Source of the DNA: Rhodobiaceae bacterium
GTDB lineage: Bacteria; Pseudomonadota; Alphaproteobacteria; Micropepsales; Micropepsaceae
NCBI GenBank assembly: GCA_009885515.1
Contig: VFKO01000490.1
Coordinates: forward strand, 1-10,184
Reading direction: 5' to 3'
DNA: 10,184 nt
In this document: positions 1-7,375 of the stretch, in pieces
Position numbering within the stretch: position 1 is the first letter of the stretch
How the letters are laid out: each line of letters begins with the position of its first letter
The notes under the pieces: model-generated
What the model saw: the letters and a program-made list of their open reading frames with translations, nothing else
What the model was told of the DNA's origin: nothing
Databases searched by the model: none
Program-made: the position numbers and the translations under genes

Positions 1-548
1 ACCAGGCCCGGCGCGATGCCGTTGACGCGGATGCCGTCACCCGCCCACGCTTCTGCCAGCGTGCGCGTCAGACCTACGGCGCCGGTCTTGGACGCATTGT
101 AGGCCGGGTTGCCGCGTGTTGAATGATAGGCTGCGGTCGACGACACAGTGATCAACGAACCCTTGCTTGCTGCCAGCATGTCGTGAAACTTTATGGCGCA
201 GGCCATCAGGCTATTCAGATTCAAGTCCATGACTTTCTGGAAGCCATCCATCTGAAACTCGCCGCGACGGTAGATCACCGTGCCCTGGCTGAGGACAAGC
301 ACATCCAGGGTTTTGAAGTTGGGCTTCAAGGTTTCAACGGTGACAAAATCGGAAACATCTACTTGCGCATAATGTAGGCCGTTCAGGTCCGACCCTTCAT
401 CAACGCTGTAGTCGCTGACTTTGCCGCGCGTGCCCCAGACATGAACGACCGCGCCGTGCTTGCGGAAGCCCTGGGCGATGCCGTTGCCGATGCCGCTGGA
501 GCCGCCAACAACCAGAACCGTTTTACCGCTGAAGTCGAGATCGCTCAT
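1..548 (-). CDS. Short-chain dehydrogenase/reductase (SDR), C-terminus beyond the left edge
   Basis: Classical SDR oxidoreductase, probably NAD(P)H-dependent and cytoplasmic; substrate unknown. The first 182 residues are visible. They show the Rossmann glycine motif GGSSGIG (15-21), an acidic D64-V region after the fourth strand, SQG (87-89) where most members have NAG, the structural Asn110, the catalytic serine region VSS (135-137) and the YNASK motif with Tyr150 and Lys154. The downstream VNGIAPG (175-181) is also typical. The ATG at 548 lies 3 bases after the efp stop on the same strand, so the two genes are probably cotranscribed. No strong Shine-Dalgarno precedes it, which suggests translational coupling. 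The family call is secure; the missing C-terminal third, where substrate specificity lies, prevents a narrower one. Confidence 0.93.
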   Translation of the reverse strand, partial: MSDLDFSGKTVLVVGGSSGIGNGIAQGFRKHGAVVHVWGTRGKVSDYSVDEGSDLNGLHYAQVDVSDFVTVETLKPNFKTLDVLVLSQGTVIYRRGEFQMDGFQKVMDLNLNSLMACAIKFHDMLAASKGSLITVSSTAAYHSTRGNPAYNASKTGAVGLTRTLAEAWAGDGIRVNGIAPGL

Positions 549-551
549 GCG

Positions 552-1121
552 TTAGTCTTTCGCGCGCTCGACGTAGGAACCATCTTCGGTGTTGACCACG
601 ATGCGTGTGCCCAAATTGATGTGCGGTGGAACCGCCGACTTGACGCCATTCGACAGCCTGGCAGGCTTGAACGACGACGATGCGGTTTGCCCCTTGACGA
701 CCGGTTCGGTGTCGACCACCTCAAGCACCACACGCGAGGGGATCTCGATGGCGACTGGCACGCCGTTGTGGAGGCTCAGCGTCACTTCCATGTTCTCCTG
801 GAGATACACGGCCATGTCTCCCAGGATTTCGGCCGGGACGTGCGACTGGTCGAAATGCTCTGGATCCATGAAGACGTAGGCATCACCGTCTTTGTACAGG
901 TAGTTGTTCTTGCGCATGTCCAGGAACGCTTTTTCAAGGCTGTCGGTTGTTTTGTAGCGATCATTTACCTTGACCCCGTCGCTGATCCGACGCATCTCAA
1001 TTTGCGTCGTTGGCGTGCCCTTGCCGGGGTGATAATTTTCAGCTGTTAGGACCACATAGAGCTTGCCATCTTTGTCGATGACATTCCCTTTGCGCACATT
1101 GCTCGCGATGACAGAAACCAC
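552..1121 (-). CDS. efp: Elongation factor P
   Basis: EF-P binds between the P and E sites of ribosomes stalled on consecutive prolines and stimulates peptide-bond formation. The 189-residue length is normal for the family. The N-terminal KOW-like domain carries the loop HPGKGTP with Lys34, the position lysylated in EpmA/EpmB-type EF-Ps. Two OB-fold domains follow, ending in the family signature region PPHINLGTRIVVNTEDGSYV (about 165-184). The start is GTG at 1121: AAGGAG (1133-1128) lies 6 bases upstream, and the nearby ATG at 1126 is in another frame. The neighbours epmA and epmB encode its modification enzymes on the opposite strand, supporting the identification. The SDR gene follows after 3 bases. 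Confidence 0.97.
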   Translation of the reverse strand: MVSVIASNVRKGNVIDKDGKLYVVLTAENYHPGKGTPTTQIEMRRISDGVKVNDRYKTTDSLEKAFLDMRKNNYLYKDGDAYVFMDPEHFDQSHVPAEILGDMAVYLQENMEVTLSLHNGVPVAIEIPSRVVLEVVDTEPVVKGQTASSSFKPARLSNGVKSAVPPHINLGTRIVVNTEDGSYVERAKD

Positions 1122-1144
1122 TGCATTCTCCTTATTTGCGCTGG

Positions 1145-1173
1145 GTGATAGCAGCGCGGCGCCACTTCGCCAA
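1145..1173 (-). promoter_or_regulatory. Candidate promoter of efp
   Basis: On the minus strand TTGGCG (1173-1168) and TATCAC (1150-1145) are separated by 17 bases, each matching 4 of 6 positions of the sigma-70 consensus. Transcription would start near 1138, leaving a short leader of about 16 bases that contains the AAGGAG ribosome binding site. No comparable promoter is visible for epmA on the plus strand in the 78-base gap. Confidence 0.4.
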
Positions 1174-1199
1174 GATGCCCGTGCCCTGCTAGGCGCGGC

Positions 1200-2213
1200 A
1201 TGGTAGCCGCTTCGCCCTGGTGGTCACCGAACCGGCATGCTGACCGGCGGCCTTTTTTGCTGGCGCGCAATCGGACGAAGGCCGCTATGCGCCGTTATTT
1301 CGAAGGCGATGGATTCACCGAAGTGGAATGTGCCGCATTGCAGATATCTCCCGGTAACGAGACCCACCTGCACGCGTTCTCGACCCATGCCGATACCGGC
1401 GATCGATACTATCTGCACACGTCGCCTGAGTTCGCCTGCAAGAAGCTGCTGGCCGCGGGCGAAACGCGCATTTTCGATTTCGCACGTGTCTTTCGCGATC
1501 GCGAAACCGCACCGGTCAATGTGCCTGAGTTTACAATGCTGGAGTGGTATCGCGCGAATGAAGACTATAGCGCCGTGATCGCCGACTGCGCTCACTTGCT
1601 GAACATTGCGATTGAAAATGCCGGCACACCGGCATTTGCTTATCGTGGGCGGAAGCTTGATGCTGCGATCGAACCGCAACGGATCAGCGTTGCCGACGCC
1701 TTCACGCGGTACGCGGGCGTTGACCTTCTGGCGTCGCTGGACGACAGGGCGGCGTTGGCCGCACAAGCGGGTTACACGTGTTCGGACGCTGATACGTGGT
1801 CTGACATTTTCAGCCGGATACTCGTGGAGCGCGTGGAGCCGCATCTGGGGTTTGAAGCTCCCACGATTCTCGATCAATACCCCCGGGTTGAAGCGGCGCT
1901 GGCGCGCACGAGCCTGCACGATCCGCGCGTCGCCGAACGCTTTGAACTCTATGTTCTGGGCGTGGAACTGGCGAACGGTTTTGGTGAGCTCACAGACCCC
2001 GCTGAACAACGCAAACGCTTCGAACACGAAATGGATGAGAAGCAGCGCATCTATGGCGAGCGTTACCCGATCGACGAGGACCTGCTCGCGGCGCTTGCCC
2101 ACATGCCGCAAGCCAGCGGCGTCGCATTGGGCTTCGAGCGGCTGGTCATGCTTGCCACCGGCGCCCCGCATATCGAGGACGTCATGTGGACTCCACCGGC
2201 AGGGCGAGCATGA
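1200..2213 (+). CDS. epmA: EF-P--(R)-beta-lysine ligase EpmA (GenX/PoxA type)
   Basis: Paralog of the catalytic domain of class II lysyl-tRNA synthetase that activates beta-lysine with ATP and attaches it to EF-P Lys34 instead of tRNA. The 337 residues lack the tRNA anticodon-binding OB domain of LysS, as expected (E. coli EpmA is about 325). Visible signatures are the N-terminal WWSPNRHADRRPFLLARN (7-24), motif 2 with FRDRE (98-102) followed by PEFTMLEWYR (109-118), ELANGFGELTD (256-266), and motif 3 GVALGFERLVML (307-318). The residues between RE and PEFT (TAPVNV) lack a histidine I would expect there from other members. ATG 1200 is the only start: the frame has a stop at 1149 and no other start codon between. 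The ribosome binding site is weak (AGG 1191-1193). The stop overlaps the start of epmB. Confidence 0.95.
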   Translation: MVAASPWWSPNRHADRRPFLLARNRTKAAMRRYFEGDGFTEVECAALQISPGNETHLHAFSTHADTGDRYYLHTSPEFACKKLLAAGETRIFDFARVFRDRETAPVNVPEFTMLEWYRANEDYSAVIADCAHLLNIAIENAGTPAFAYRGRKLDAAIEPQRISVADAFTRYAGVDLLASLDDRAALAAQAGYTCSDADTWSDIFSRILVERVEPHLGFEAPTILDQYPRVEAALARTSLHDPRVAERFELYVLGVELANGFGELTDPAEQRKRFEHEMDEKQRIYGERYPIDEDLLAALAHMPQASGVALGFERLVMLATGAPHIEDVMWTPPAGRA

Positions 2214-3256
2214 GCGCCCGTACTCTGCGCAGCATCCATGATCTGGCTGCCGGCGCGCTGATCCCGCGTGGTCGGATTGAGGCGCTCACCGGCGTGGCCC
2301 TGCGCTATGCTGTGGCCATCACGCCTGCGATGGCGGACCTCATTGACGCCGGCGAACCGCGCGACCCTATTGCCCTTCAGTTCATTCCCGATGAACGTGA
2401 ACTCGACACACTCCCGAAAGAATCCGGCGACCCCATTGGCGACAATCGCCATTCGCCGGTCGAAGGAATCGTGCATCGCTACCGCAACCGGGTATTGCTC
2501 AAAATCGTCCATATCTGTCCGGTCTATTGCCGCTTTTGCTTTCGCCGCGAAATGGTGGGGCCTGATCGCGAACCCAACCTTTCACCTGACGCCATCACAG
2601 GTGCCATTGATTACATTGCGGGCCACAATGAAATTGCGGAAGTGATTTTCACCGGCGGTGACCCCTTCATCCTCACCGCCCGCCGGGTGAGCGAGCTGAC
2701 GCGACGCTGCGCTGCCATTCCACATGTGAAAATTTTGCGCTGGCACACGCGCGTACCGGTCGTTGACCCTGCGCGCGTCACGCCGGAGTTCGTTGCGGCC
2801 CTGGAGGCCTCGCCCAAGGCCACCACTGTTGCACTTCACGCCAATCATCCGCGGGAATTCACGGCGGCGGCGCGGCAAGCCATCGCCCGCCTTGTTGATG
2901 CAGGCATCCCGATGCTGAGCCAGACTGTGCTGCTCAAAGGGGTCAACGATGACGTTGCAACACTGGCTGAGCTGATGGACTGCTTCGTCGAGAACCGGAT
3001 CAAACCCTACTATCTGCATCACGCAGACCTGGCGCCGGGCACGTCGCATTTCCGCACCACGATTGCCGATGGCCAGAGATTGATGCGGGAATTGCGTGCT
3101 CGCGTTTCGGGCCCTGCCCTGCCCGCCTATGTGCTCGATATTCCCGGCGGTTACGCCAAGGTCAATCTAGAGTCAGACGCCATCGAGCGCTCGTCCGATG
3201 GCGCCATCCGCGTGCGCGACGACGAGGGTGTCTGGCACGCTTACGGGCCAGAGTGA
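2210..3256 (+). CDS. epmB: EF-P beta-lysylation protein EpmB (lysine 2,3-aminomutase family)
   Basis: Radical SAM, PLP-dependent enzyme that isomerises lysine to (R)-beta-lysine, the substrate of EpmA. With the chosen start it has 348 residues. The [4Fe-4S] motif CPVYCRFC places Cys103, Cys107 and Cys110; GGDP (149-152) follows as the SAM-contact glycine motif. The C-terminal IPGGYAKVNL places the likely PLP-binding lysine at 317, as in KamA-type enzymes. I chose ATG 2210, which overlaps the epmA stop as ATGA and is preceded by AGGGCGAG; an in-frame ATG at 2186 with GAGG upstream would add 8 residues. A free-standing catabolic lysine 2,3-aminomutase is an alternative, but the coupling to epmA and proximity to efp argue for EF-P modification. 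Confidence 0.93.
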   Translation: MSARTLRSIHDLAAGALIPRGRIEALTGVALRYAVAITPAMADLIDAGEPRDPIALQFIPDERELDTLPKESGDPIGDNRHSPVEGIVHRYRNRVLLKIVHICPVYCRFCFRREMVGPDREPNLSPDAITGAIDYIAGHNEIAEVIFTGGDPFILTARRVSELTRRCAAIPHVKILRWHTRVPVVDPARVTPEFVAALEASPKATTVALHANHPREFTAAARQAIARLVDAGIPMLSQTVLLKGVNDDVATLAELMDCFVENRIKPYYLHHADLAPGTSHFRTTIADGQRLMRELRARVSGPALPAYVLDIPGGYAKVNLESDAIERSSDGAIRVRDDEGVWHAYGPE

Positions 3257-3260
3257 GCCT

Positions 3261-6089
3261 CTATTTCGGCAGCACCCGGATATCCACCCGGCGCTTGTCA
3301 TCGAGAAACGCGTTGGCAACTTCGATGACATCGCCGGCTGAAATTGAACTGATATCGTCTAACGCCGAACGCACGCGATCCAGGTTGCGCGGGTCGGATT
3401 GCGCGTCGCTGAGGGCCTCGAGCCAATAGGCGTTCGTCGATTCCGCCGCATAGTGCTGATAGAGCAGGGGCTTGCGGGCGCGATCCAGGAGATCGGCTGA
3501 CAATGTTCCATCGCGCAATTCATCGGTGATTTTGCCAAGCGTGGTGAAAAACAAATCGGCTGCATCGGGTTTGGGCTCAACGCCGGCAACGATGTAGCCA
3601 TAGCCCTTGATCGAGCGCGACGACCAATAGTGCCCGAACGGTGTGTAGGTCCCACCTTGTGCTTCACGCACCTCGTCGATCAGGCGCAGCTGCAGGACTT
3701 CGCTCAGAACGCCAATGACGCGTTCACGCTTGGCGTCAGAAAACAGATCAGGACCCGGCCACACGGCCGCCACTGCGGCTTGGTCGGCACGGCCGTTATG
3801 GCGGAATTCAAGCGCACGTCCCGTTTGCGGAAAGCGCACCGCCAATGCAGTATAAGACAGTTTGAATTTCGGGTCCCGCGGCGGGAGCGCTCCGAATGTT
3901 TTGGCAACGGCCTCAATCGCATCGTCGACTTTGACATGGCCCACAATCGTGACTTCCAATGGCGCCCGCGCCAATGCCGGGCCGATGGCTGCTTTGACGT
4001 CATCCATCGTCAAGGCCTTGAGCTCCGCCACCGAGGGTACGGCCCAGCGCGGATCACCATCGTGCAGCACGCCCTGCAGCTCACGCGAAAGCACGCCTGT
4101 TGCCTTCGACGTCTGCTCGCGCTGCTGACCGTCGGCCGCCGATTGAATCCGGCGCAGCCCATCGGGCCGGTACGCCGGATCGGTGCAGAACGCGGCCAGC
4201 ACCTGCAATTGCAACAGCACATCGCGTTCAACCGTATCGCCGGACAGTTGGAACTTGTCTTCGTCAACACCCAGATTGATGCCCGCGAAATGTCCTGGTT
4301 CCGTTTGCTCGAGCTCTTGCATTTCAAGCCGGCCGAGACCGCCTTCGACAAATCCGAATGGCAAAGCCCAGCTCAGGCCGCGTTTGTTTTGCGGAAGAGC
4401 CAGGTAACCGCCCGGCATCCGCACAACGACGCCGACGCGATCCTTTTCATACGCGGTTGACTTGACGTTCAACATCACGCCATTTGAAAACCGCACCAGC
4501 GTTGCACCAATGTCTGATAAATTTTTGCGCTCGGCAACCACACCCTTGGTGCCAAAGTCGCGATAGGTGAACTCTTTGATTTCGTCTTTTCCGGGCGGCG
4601 CTACGGCGACCTTGGCGCTGCGGGCGTAGGCATTGCGCACGGCGGGCAAGCCGCCGGCAACCGGATCGGAGGCTGCTATGAAAATGAGCGGCCCTACACC
4701 GCTGACCGAGGCTTTCAACGCCTGCGTGACGGACGAGGCTTTAAGCCCTGCAATATTTTGCGTGTACAAATCGAGGTCCGTTTTGGGGTCGGTCGGTACG
4801 CGATTGGAATTGATCGATCCCAGGATCAGGTCGGCCACATCCATATTTGTGCGCGTGTTGGCGTTTGCGGCAACGAGCAGATATGGAGATCGCTGTTCCA
4901 GCGCCTCGCGCTCAATCTCGCTTTGCTGCAATCCATGCACCAGCGCACGGCGCAGTTCTTGTTCCGCGGCCGCAATCCCCCGCGCCCACTCACCCGACTT
5001 TGTGCGCACCGTCAGCGCGGTCACCACACCGCCGCCACCAACAACGTCGCGATCAATCTGTGCGTCGATGAAAGGTGGATCGGCCTGGCGCGACAGCTTG
5101 CTCAAGCGGCGATTGACCACCGTATAGGCAACGATGCGGTGATGGGTCTCCTTGCGACGGGCCGTCGTGTCGAGGCGTTGATCCTCAGGCTGCACCCAGC
5201 TGACACTCAGAGTTTCCTCAAGGCCAGGCTGGACCACTTGGGCTGCATCAAGGCCGCGTGGTTTGGGGCGGCCAAAATCTTCCGCCGGCGGTTGCGCGCC
5301 AGGTTGCGACCAATCTGAAAATACAGCCACAATTTTGGCCTCGATCACAGCCGGATCGAGATCGCCTGCAATCACCAGCAAAGCCCGCTCCGGCCTGTAA
5401 AAGCGCTGATAAAAGCTTTTGAGCTGGTCAGTGCTGGCTGAGCGGATAAACGCTGTGTCCCCAATCGGCGATCGCCGCGTATATTTTTGCCCGGCAAAGA
5501 GCAGATCAAGCTGCGCCAATGCGGCCCGGATCCCGGGGGTGTCGCGGGCCCGCTCTTCTGAAAGGATCACCCCGCGCTCGCGTTCGATGGCGGCCTGCGA
5601 CAGCGTCAATCGCCCGACGATTTCACGCAAGACTTTGAAACCGGAATTCAAGATCTCTGTGCGTACGCTGGGCAGCGACAAAGAAAACGTGGTGTTGTCA
5701 TAGTCGGTGGCAGCGTTTGCCGCCGATCCGATCTGCATGCCCATGCGCTGCAGCACACGGAACATCTCGCCTTCCGGATAGTTCTGCGATCCATTGAAGG
5801 CCATGTGTTCCAGGAAATGCGCAACACCGCGTTCATTGTCGCGCTCGTGCAGCGAACCGGCGTCGATGCGCATCCGCATCGACAGCGTGCCTTCAGGATT
5901 GCTGTTGCGTTTGATCGCGTAACGCATGCCATTGGGCAATACGCCGAATTTGACGGAGGGGTCTGGCCGAAGGTCGCTGCCTGTTTGCGGCCACGATGGC
6001 TTGGCGTGGCTTGCGGGCGCTGCCAGCTGCAGCGCCAAGACTATCCACATGACGCTGACAGAGCGCCAAACCAACTGCGGCCTTTGCAT
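3261..6089 (-). CDS. Secreted M16 family zinc metalloprotease (two-half, PqqL/pitrilysin-like)
   Basis: Predicted periplasmic or membrane-associated zinc peptidase of 942 residues with the two-half architecture of large M16 proteins. From ATG 6089 the N-terminus is a signal peptide: basic start, hydrophobic core around VSVMWIVLALQL, and likely cleavage after SHA (about residue 29). The catalytic half carries the inverted zinc motif HFLEH (91-95; zinc ligands His91 and His95, catalytic Glu94) and ERERGVI with the likely third ligand Glu171. The C-terminal half has the conserved Arg/Tyr element in REAQGGTY (Arg808, Tyr815) that completes the M16 active site. ATG 6089 is preferred because GAGGGA sits 6-7 bases upstream; an in-frame TTG at 6101 adds 4 residues and lacks this. 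Its substrate cannot be inferred. It converges on epmB with a 4-base gap. Confidence 0.93.
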   Translation of the reverse strand: MQRPQLVWRSVSVMWIVLALQLAAPASHAKPSWPQTGSDLRPDPSVKFGVLPNGMRYAIKRNSNPEGTLSMRMRIDAGSLHERDNERGVAHFLEHMAFNGSQNYPEGEMFRVLQRMGMQIGSAANAATDYDNTTFSLSLPSVRTEILNSGFKVLREIVGRLTLSQAAIERERGVILSEERARDTPGIRAALAQLDLLFAGQKYTRRSPIGDTAFIRSASTDQLKSFYQRFYRPERALLVIAGDLDPAVIEAKIVAVFSDWSQPGAQPPAEDFGRPKPRGLDAAQVVQPGLEETLSVSWVQPEDQRLDTTARRKETHHRIVAYTVVNRRLSKLSRQADPPFIDAQIDRDVVGGGGVVTALTVRTKSGEWARGIAAAEQELRRALVHGLQQSEIEREALEQRSPYLLVAANANTRTNMDVADLILGSINSNRVPTDPKTDLDLYTQNIAGLKASSVTQALKASVSGVGPLIFIAASDPVAGGLPAVRNAYARSAKVAVAPPGKDEIKEFTYRDFGTKGVVAERKNLSDIGATLVRFSNGVMLNVKSTAYEKDRVGVVVRMPGGYLALPQNKRGLSWALPFGFVEGGLGRLEMQELEQTEPGHFAGINLGVDEDKFQLSGDTVERDVLLQLQVLAAFCTDPAYRPDGLRRIQSAADGQQREQTSKATGVLSRELQGVLHDGDPRWAVPSVAELKALTMDDVKAAIGPALARAPLEVTIVGHVKVDDAIEAVAKTFGALPPRDPKFKLSYTALAVRFPQTGRALEFRHNGRADQAAVAAVWPGPDLFSDAKRERVIGVLSEVLQLRLIDEVREAQGGTYTPFGHYWSSRSIKGYGYIVAGVEPKPDAADLFFTTLGKITDELRDGTLSADLLDRARKPLLYQHYAAESTNAYWLEALSDAQSDPRNLDRVRSALDDISSISAGDVIEVANAFLDDKRRVDIRVLPK

Positions 6090-6137
6090 CGAATCCCTCA
6101 ACTCTTACGAACAGCCAAAGACCAGCGAACACGGCGC

Positions 6138-6156
6138 CCGGGCAACCAAGGCCCGG
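6138..6156 (-). other. GC-rich hairpin in the protease 5' leader
   Basis: CCGGGC (6138-6143) and GCCCGG (6151-6156) form a perfect 6-bp stem with a 7-base loop about 50 bases upstream of the protease start. It would lie in the leader if transcription starts at the promoter proposed further upstream. It lacks a T-run of terminator type on the minus strand, so attenuation is not evident. Confidence 0.35.
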
Positions 6157-6206
6157 TTGATTTGCAGTATGACTATTTCAGTCGTACTGTGCACCACACA
6201 ATGCCG

Positions 6207-6235
6207 ACATATCGCAAGCTTATCCGCCATTTCAA
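6207..6235 (-). promoter_or_regulatory. Weak candidate promoter of the M16 protease gene
   Basis: On the minus strand TTGAAA (6235-6230; 5 of 6 to the -35 consensus) is followed after 16-17 bases by GATATG/ATATGT (6213-6207). The leader would be about 110 bases. The -35 element is also the inner end of the left copy of the long inverted repeat, so one of the two readings may be coincidental. Apart from this and the leader hairpin I see nothing in 6090-6280. Confidence 0.25.
6216..6235 (-). repeat. Left copy of a 20-bp imperfect inverted repeat
   Basis: Read on the minus strand, this segment begins TTGAAATGGCGGA and matches the plus-strand segment 7540-7559 at 18 of 20 positions, the first 13 being identical. 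The two copies bracket the toxin-antitoxin pair and the LexA-box unit. The adjacent base string ATCG (6211-6214) recurs at 7560-7563. It could be a terminal repeat, a shared regulator site, or chance. Confidence 0.5.
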
Positions 6236-6280
6236 GGCATAATCCCCTCGATTTTTGCAACCCGCACAAAGGCGCCCGCA

Positions 6281-6517
6281 CTGAAAACCCACATTTGGCA
6301 CCGACGCCGGCGCTCCCAAAGGTGCCAGCAGCCAGAACTGGGTGAGCGAAAGCTTATCGCGCGCGTTTTGGCAGATGCAGCTCGTGAGGCGCATGCGGCG
6401 CTTGATCAGCCGATAGAGGATTGCCTGGTATTGCTGGCTGGGAGTGTGCCGGGGCTCACTGCGGTTGCGGTGCTGGTGAAGCTCGTGACCGCGATGGAAC
6501 AAGTTAAGCTCGCGTGA
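6281..6517 (+). pseudogene. Unrecognised reading frame without a start codon (possible gene remnant)
   Basis: The frame ending at TGA 6515-6517 is open back to 6173 but contains no ATG or GTG suited to initiation; the only ATG is near its end. From about 6330 the translation looks protein-like: GERKLIARVLADAAREAHAA, then DQPIEDCLVLLAGSVPG and a hydrophobic LTAVAVLVKLVTAM close to the C-terminus. The upstream part is rich in Arg, His and Gln and looks non-coding. I recognise no family. It may be the 3' end of a gene whose 5' end was lost or replaced, or a frame opened by chance. The left boundary given (a CTG) is arbitrary. Confidence 0.3.
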
Positions 6518-6532
6518 ACGGAAAAGGGGCAG

Positions 6533-6575
6533 CATGATACCAATTACCGCCGTATTTTCGGGACCAGGTATCATG
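6533..6575. repeat. 9-bp perfect inverted repeat upstream of the toxin-antitoxin operon
   Basis: CATGATACC (6533-6541) and GGTATCATG (6567-6575) are perfect complements separated by 25 bases. Inside, CCG (6550-6552) and CGG (6559-6561) can add a small inner stem. It starts 15 bases after the stop of the remnant frame and ends 64 bases before the toxin start. No T-run follows on either strand, so a terminator is unlikely; an operator or recombination relic is possible. Confidence 0.5.
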
Positions 6576-6607
6576 TCACTTAGTTTCAGAACATCAATTA
6601 TAGCCTG

Positions 6608-6628
6608 GACATGTCGTCGCTTATAAGC
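6608..6628 (+). promoter_or_regulatory. Probable toxin-antitoxin promoter/operator
   Basis: Two perfect palindromes are adjacent: GACATGTC (6608-6615) and GCTTATAAGC (6619-6628). The second contains TATAAG (6622-6627), a 5-of-6 match to the -10 hexamer, 12 bases before the toxin ATG. No good -35 is visible. A palindrome over the -10 is what autorepression by an HTH antitoxin would require. Transcription from here would start around 6634, almost at the toxin start codon. Confidence 0.5.
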
Positions 6629-6639
6629 TACAAATATGC

Positions 6640-6975
6640 ATGCAGTATGAGATTGAAGAATACGTTGCTGCCAGCGGCAAGTCGCCCTACGCCGATTGGC
6701 TAAACACTTTGAGAGACATTACTGCACGCGCCAAACTTGCATCCAGAATAGACCGCGCCGCTCATGGCAATTTCGGCGACTGGAAATCTTTGGCTGGCGC
6801 CAATGGGCTATTTGAACTGCGCGTAAACCATGGCCCCGGGTACCGGGTGTACTACAGCATCGTAGCGCGCAAGATTATATTGTTGCTGGCAGGATCAACC
6901 AAAAGTGATCAACGCCGGACTATTGCAAGGGCCAAGGCGTATCTGGCTGACTTTGAAGACAGGATCAAAAAATGA
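6640..6975 (+). CDS. Type II toxin, RelE/ParE superfamily (HigB-like addiction module killer)
   Basis: Small basic protein of 111 residues with the pattern of the RelE-like killer group whose members precede an HTH antidote. It has NGLFELRVNHGPGYRVYY (55-72), followed by the strand IILLLAGSTKSDQ (79-91) and a C-terminal helix RAKAYLADF. Most relatives show a GG-(D/S)-K turn where this one has GSTK. Such toxins are usually ribosome-associated mRNA endonucleases, but activity is not proven by the sequence. ATG 6640 has no Shine-Dalgarno and lies about 6 bases after the predicted transcription start; ATG 6636 hits a stop after four codons. The stop overlaps the antitoxin start by ATGA. Confidence 0.9.
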   Translation: MQYEIEEYVAASGKSPYADWLNTLRDITARAKLASRIDRAAHGNFGDWKSLAGANGLFELRVNHGPGYRVYYSIVARKIILLLAGSTKSDQRRTIARAKAYLADFEDRIKK

Positions 6976-7262
6976 AACCAAGCAGATCATATACTGAAAC
7001 CCGCCGGAAGATGCTCAAGGACCCGAAAGTGGCGGCGATCTATCTGGAAGAATGTCTTCAGGACGGTGACATGGAATTGTTCACGGCCGCACTCCGGCAC
7101 GTCGCCGATGCCAGGGGTGGCGTGGCTTTGCTTTCGAAAGAGACCCGCCTCAACCGCGAGGCTCTCTATCGTACACTTTCGCAGGGCGGCAACCCAAGGC
7201 TCGACACGCTCGCCAAAGTTCTGGCGGCAATGGGCCTGCGCATCGGCGTAGTTCCAGCCTGA
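6972..7262 (+). CDS. Antitoxin with HTH domain (HigA-like addiction module antidote)
   Basis: A 96-residue protein of the addiction-module antidote family that pairs with RelE-like killers. The N-terminal part includes MLKDPKVAAIYLEECLQDGD (14-33), matching the family's 'L-D-P-E-x-x-x-Y-L' opening. The DNA-binding helix-turn-helix lies at about 51-80, with LLSKETRLNREALYRTLS and the typical GGNPRLDTL. It should neutralise the toxin and repress the operon through the palindrome upstream of the toxin. It overlaps the toxin by ATGA and, unlike the toxin, has a good ribosome binding site (AGGA 6961-6964, 7 bases before ATG), suggesting more efficient translation. Confidence 0.9.
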   Translation: MKPSRSYTETRRKMLKDPKVAAIYLEECLQDGDMELFTAALRHVADARGGVALLSKETRLNREALYRTLSQGGNPRLDTLAKVLAAMGLRIGVVPA

Positions 7263-7290
7263 GCGTTGACAAAATATGACCTTTTTTGGA

Positions 7291-7323
7291 TTGACTTGTT
7301 GGATAAATGTTCTTTATATGTTC
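7291..7323 (+). promoter_or_regulatory. SOS-type promoter with LexA box
   Basis: TTGACT (7291-7296) and TTATAT (7314-7319) are 17 bases apart. GTTC (7309-7312), seven bases, then GTTC (7320-7323) is an exact match to the alphaproteobacterial LexA operator and covers the -10. LexA bound here would block the promoter. Transcription would begin near 7326, running rightwards away from the antitoxin gene. Confidence 0.65.
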
Positions 7324-7375
7324 CTTTCGGTGCAGGGTCCGCCCTGTTTGCCGCTGCGACTTGAAAGGTGCATGC

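Noticed and set aside
1224..2171. 315-codon minus-strand open frame opposite epmA
   Set aside because: Low-complexity Arg/Ala-rich translation with no family features, fully antisense to a confidently identified gene in GC-rich DNA.
3630..4460. 276-codon plus-strand open frame opposite the M16 protease
   Set aside because: Shadow frame: the protease half-domain on the other strand is intact and the translation shows no recognisable motifs.
6173..6574. 133-codon minus-strand open frame over the remnant and the inverted repeat
   Set aside because: Composition looks random, with no ribosome binding site; it reads through the 9-bp inverted repeat.
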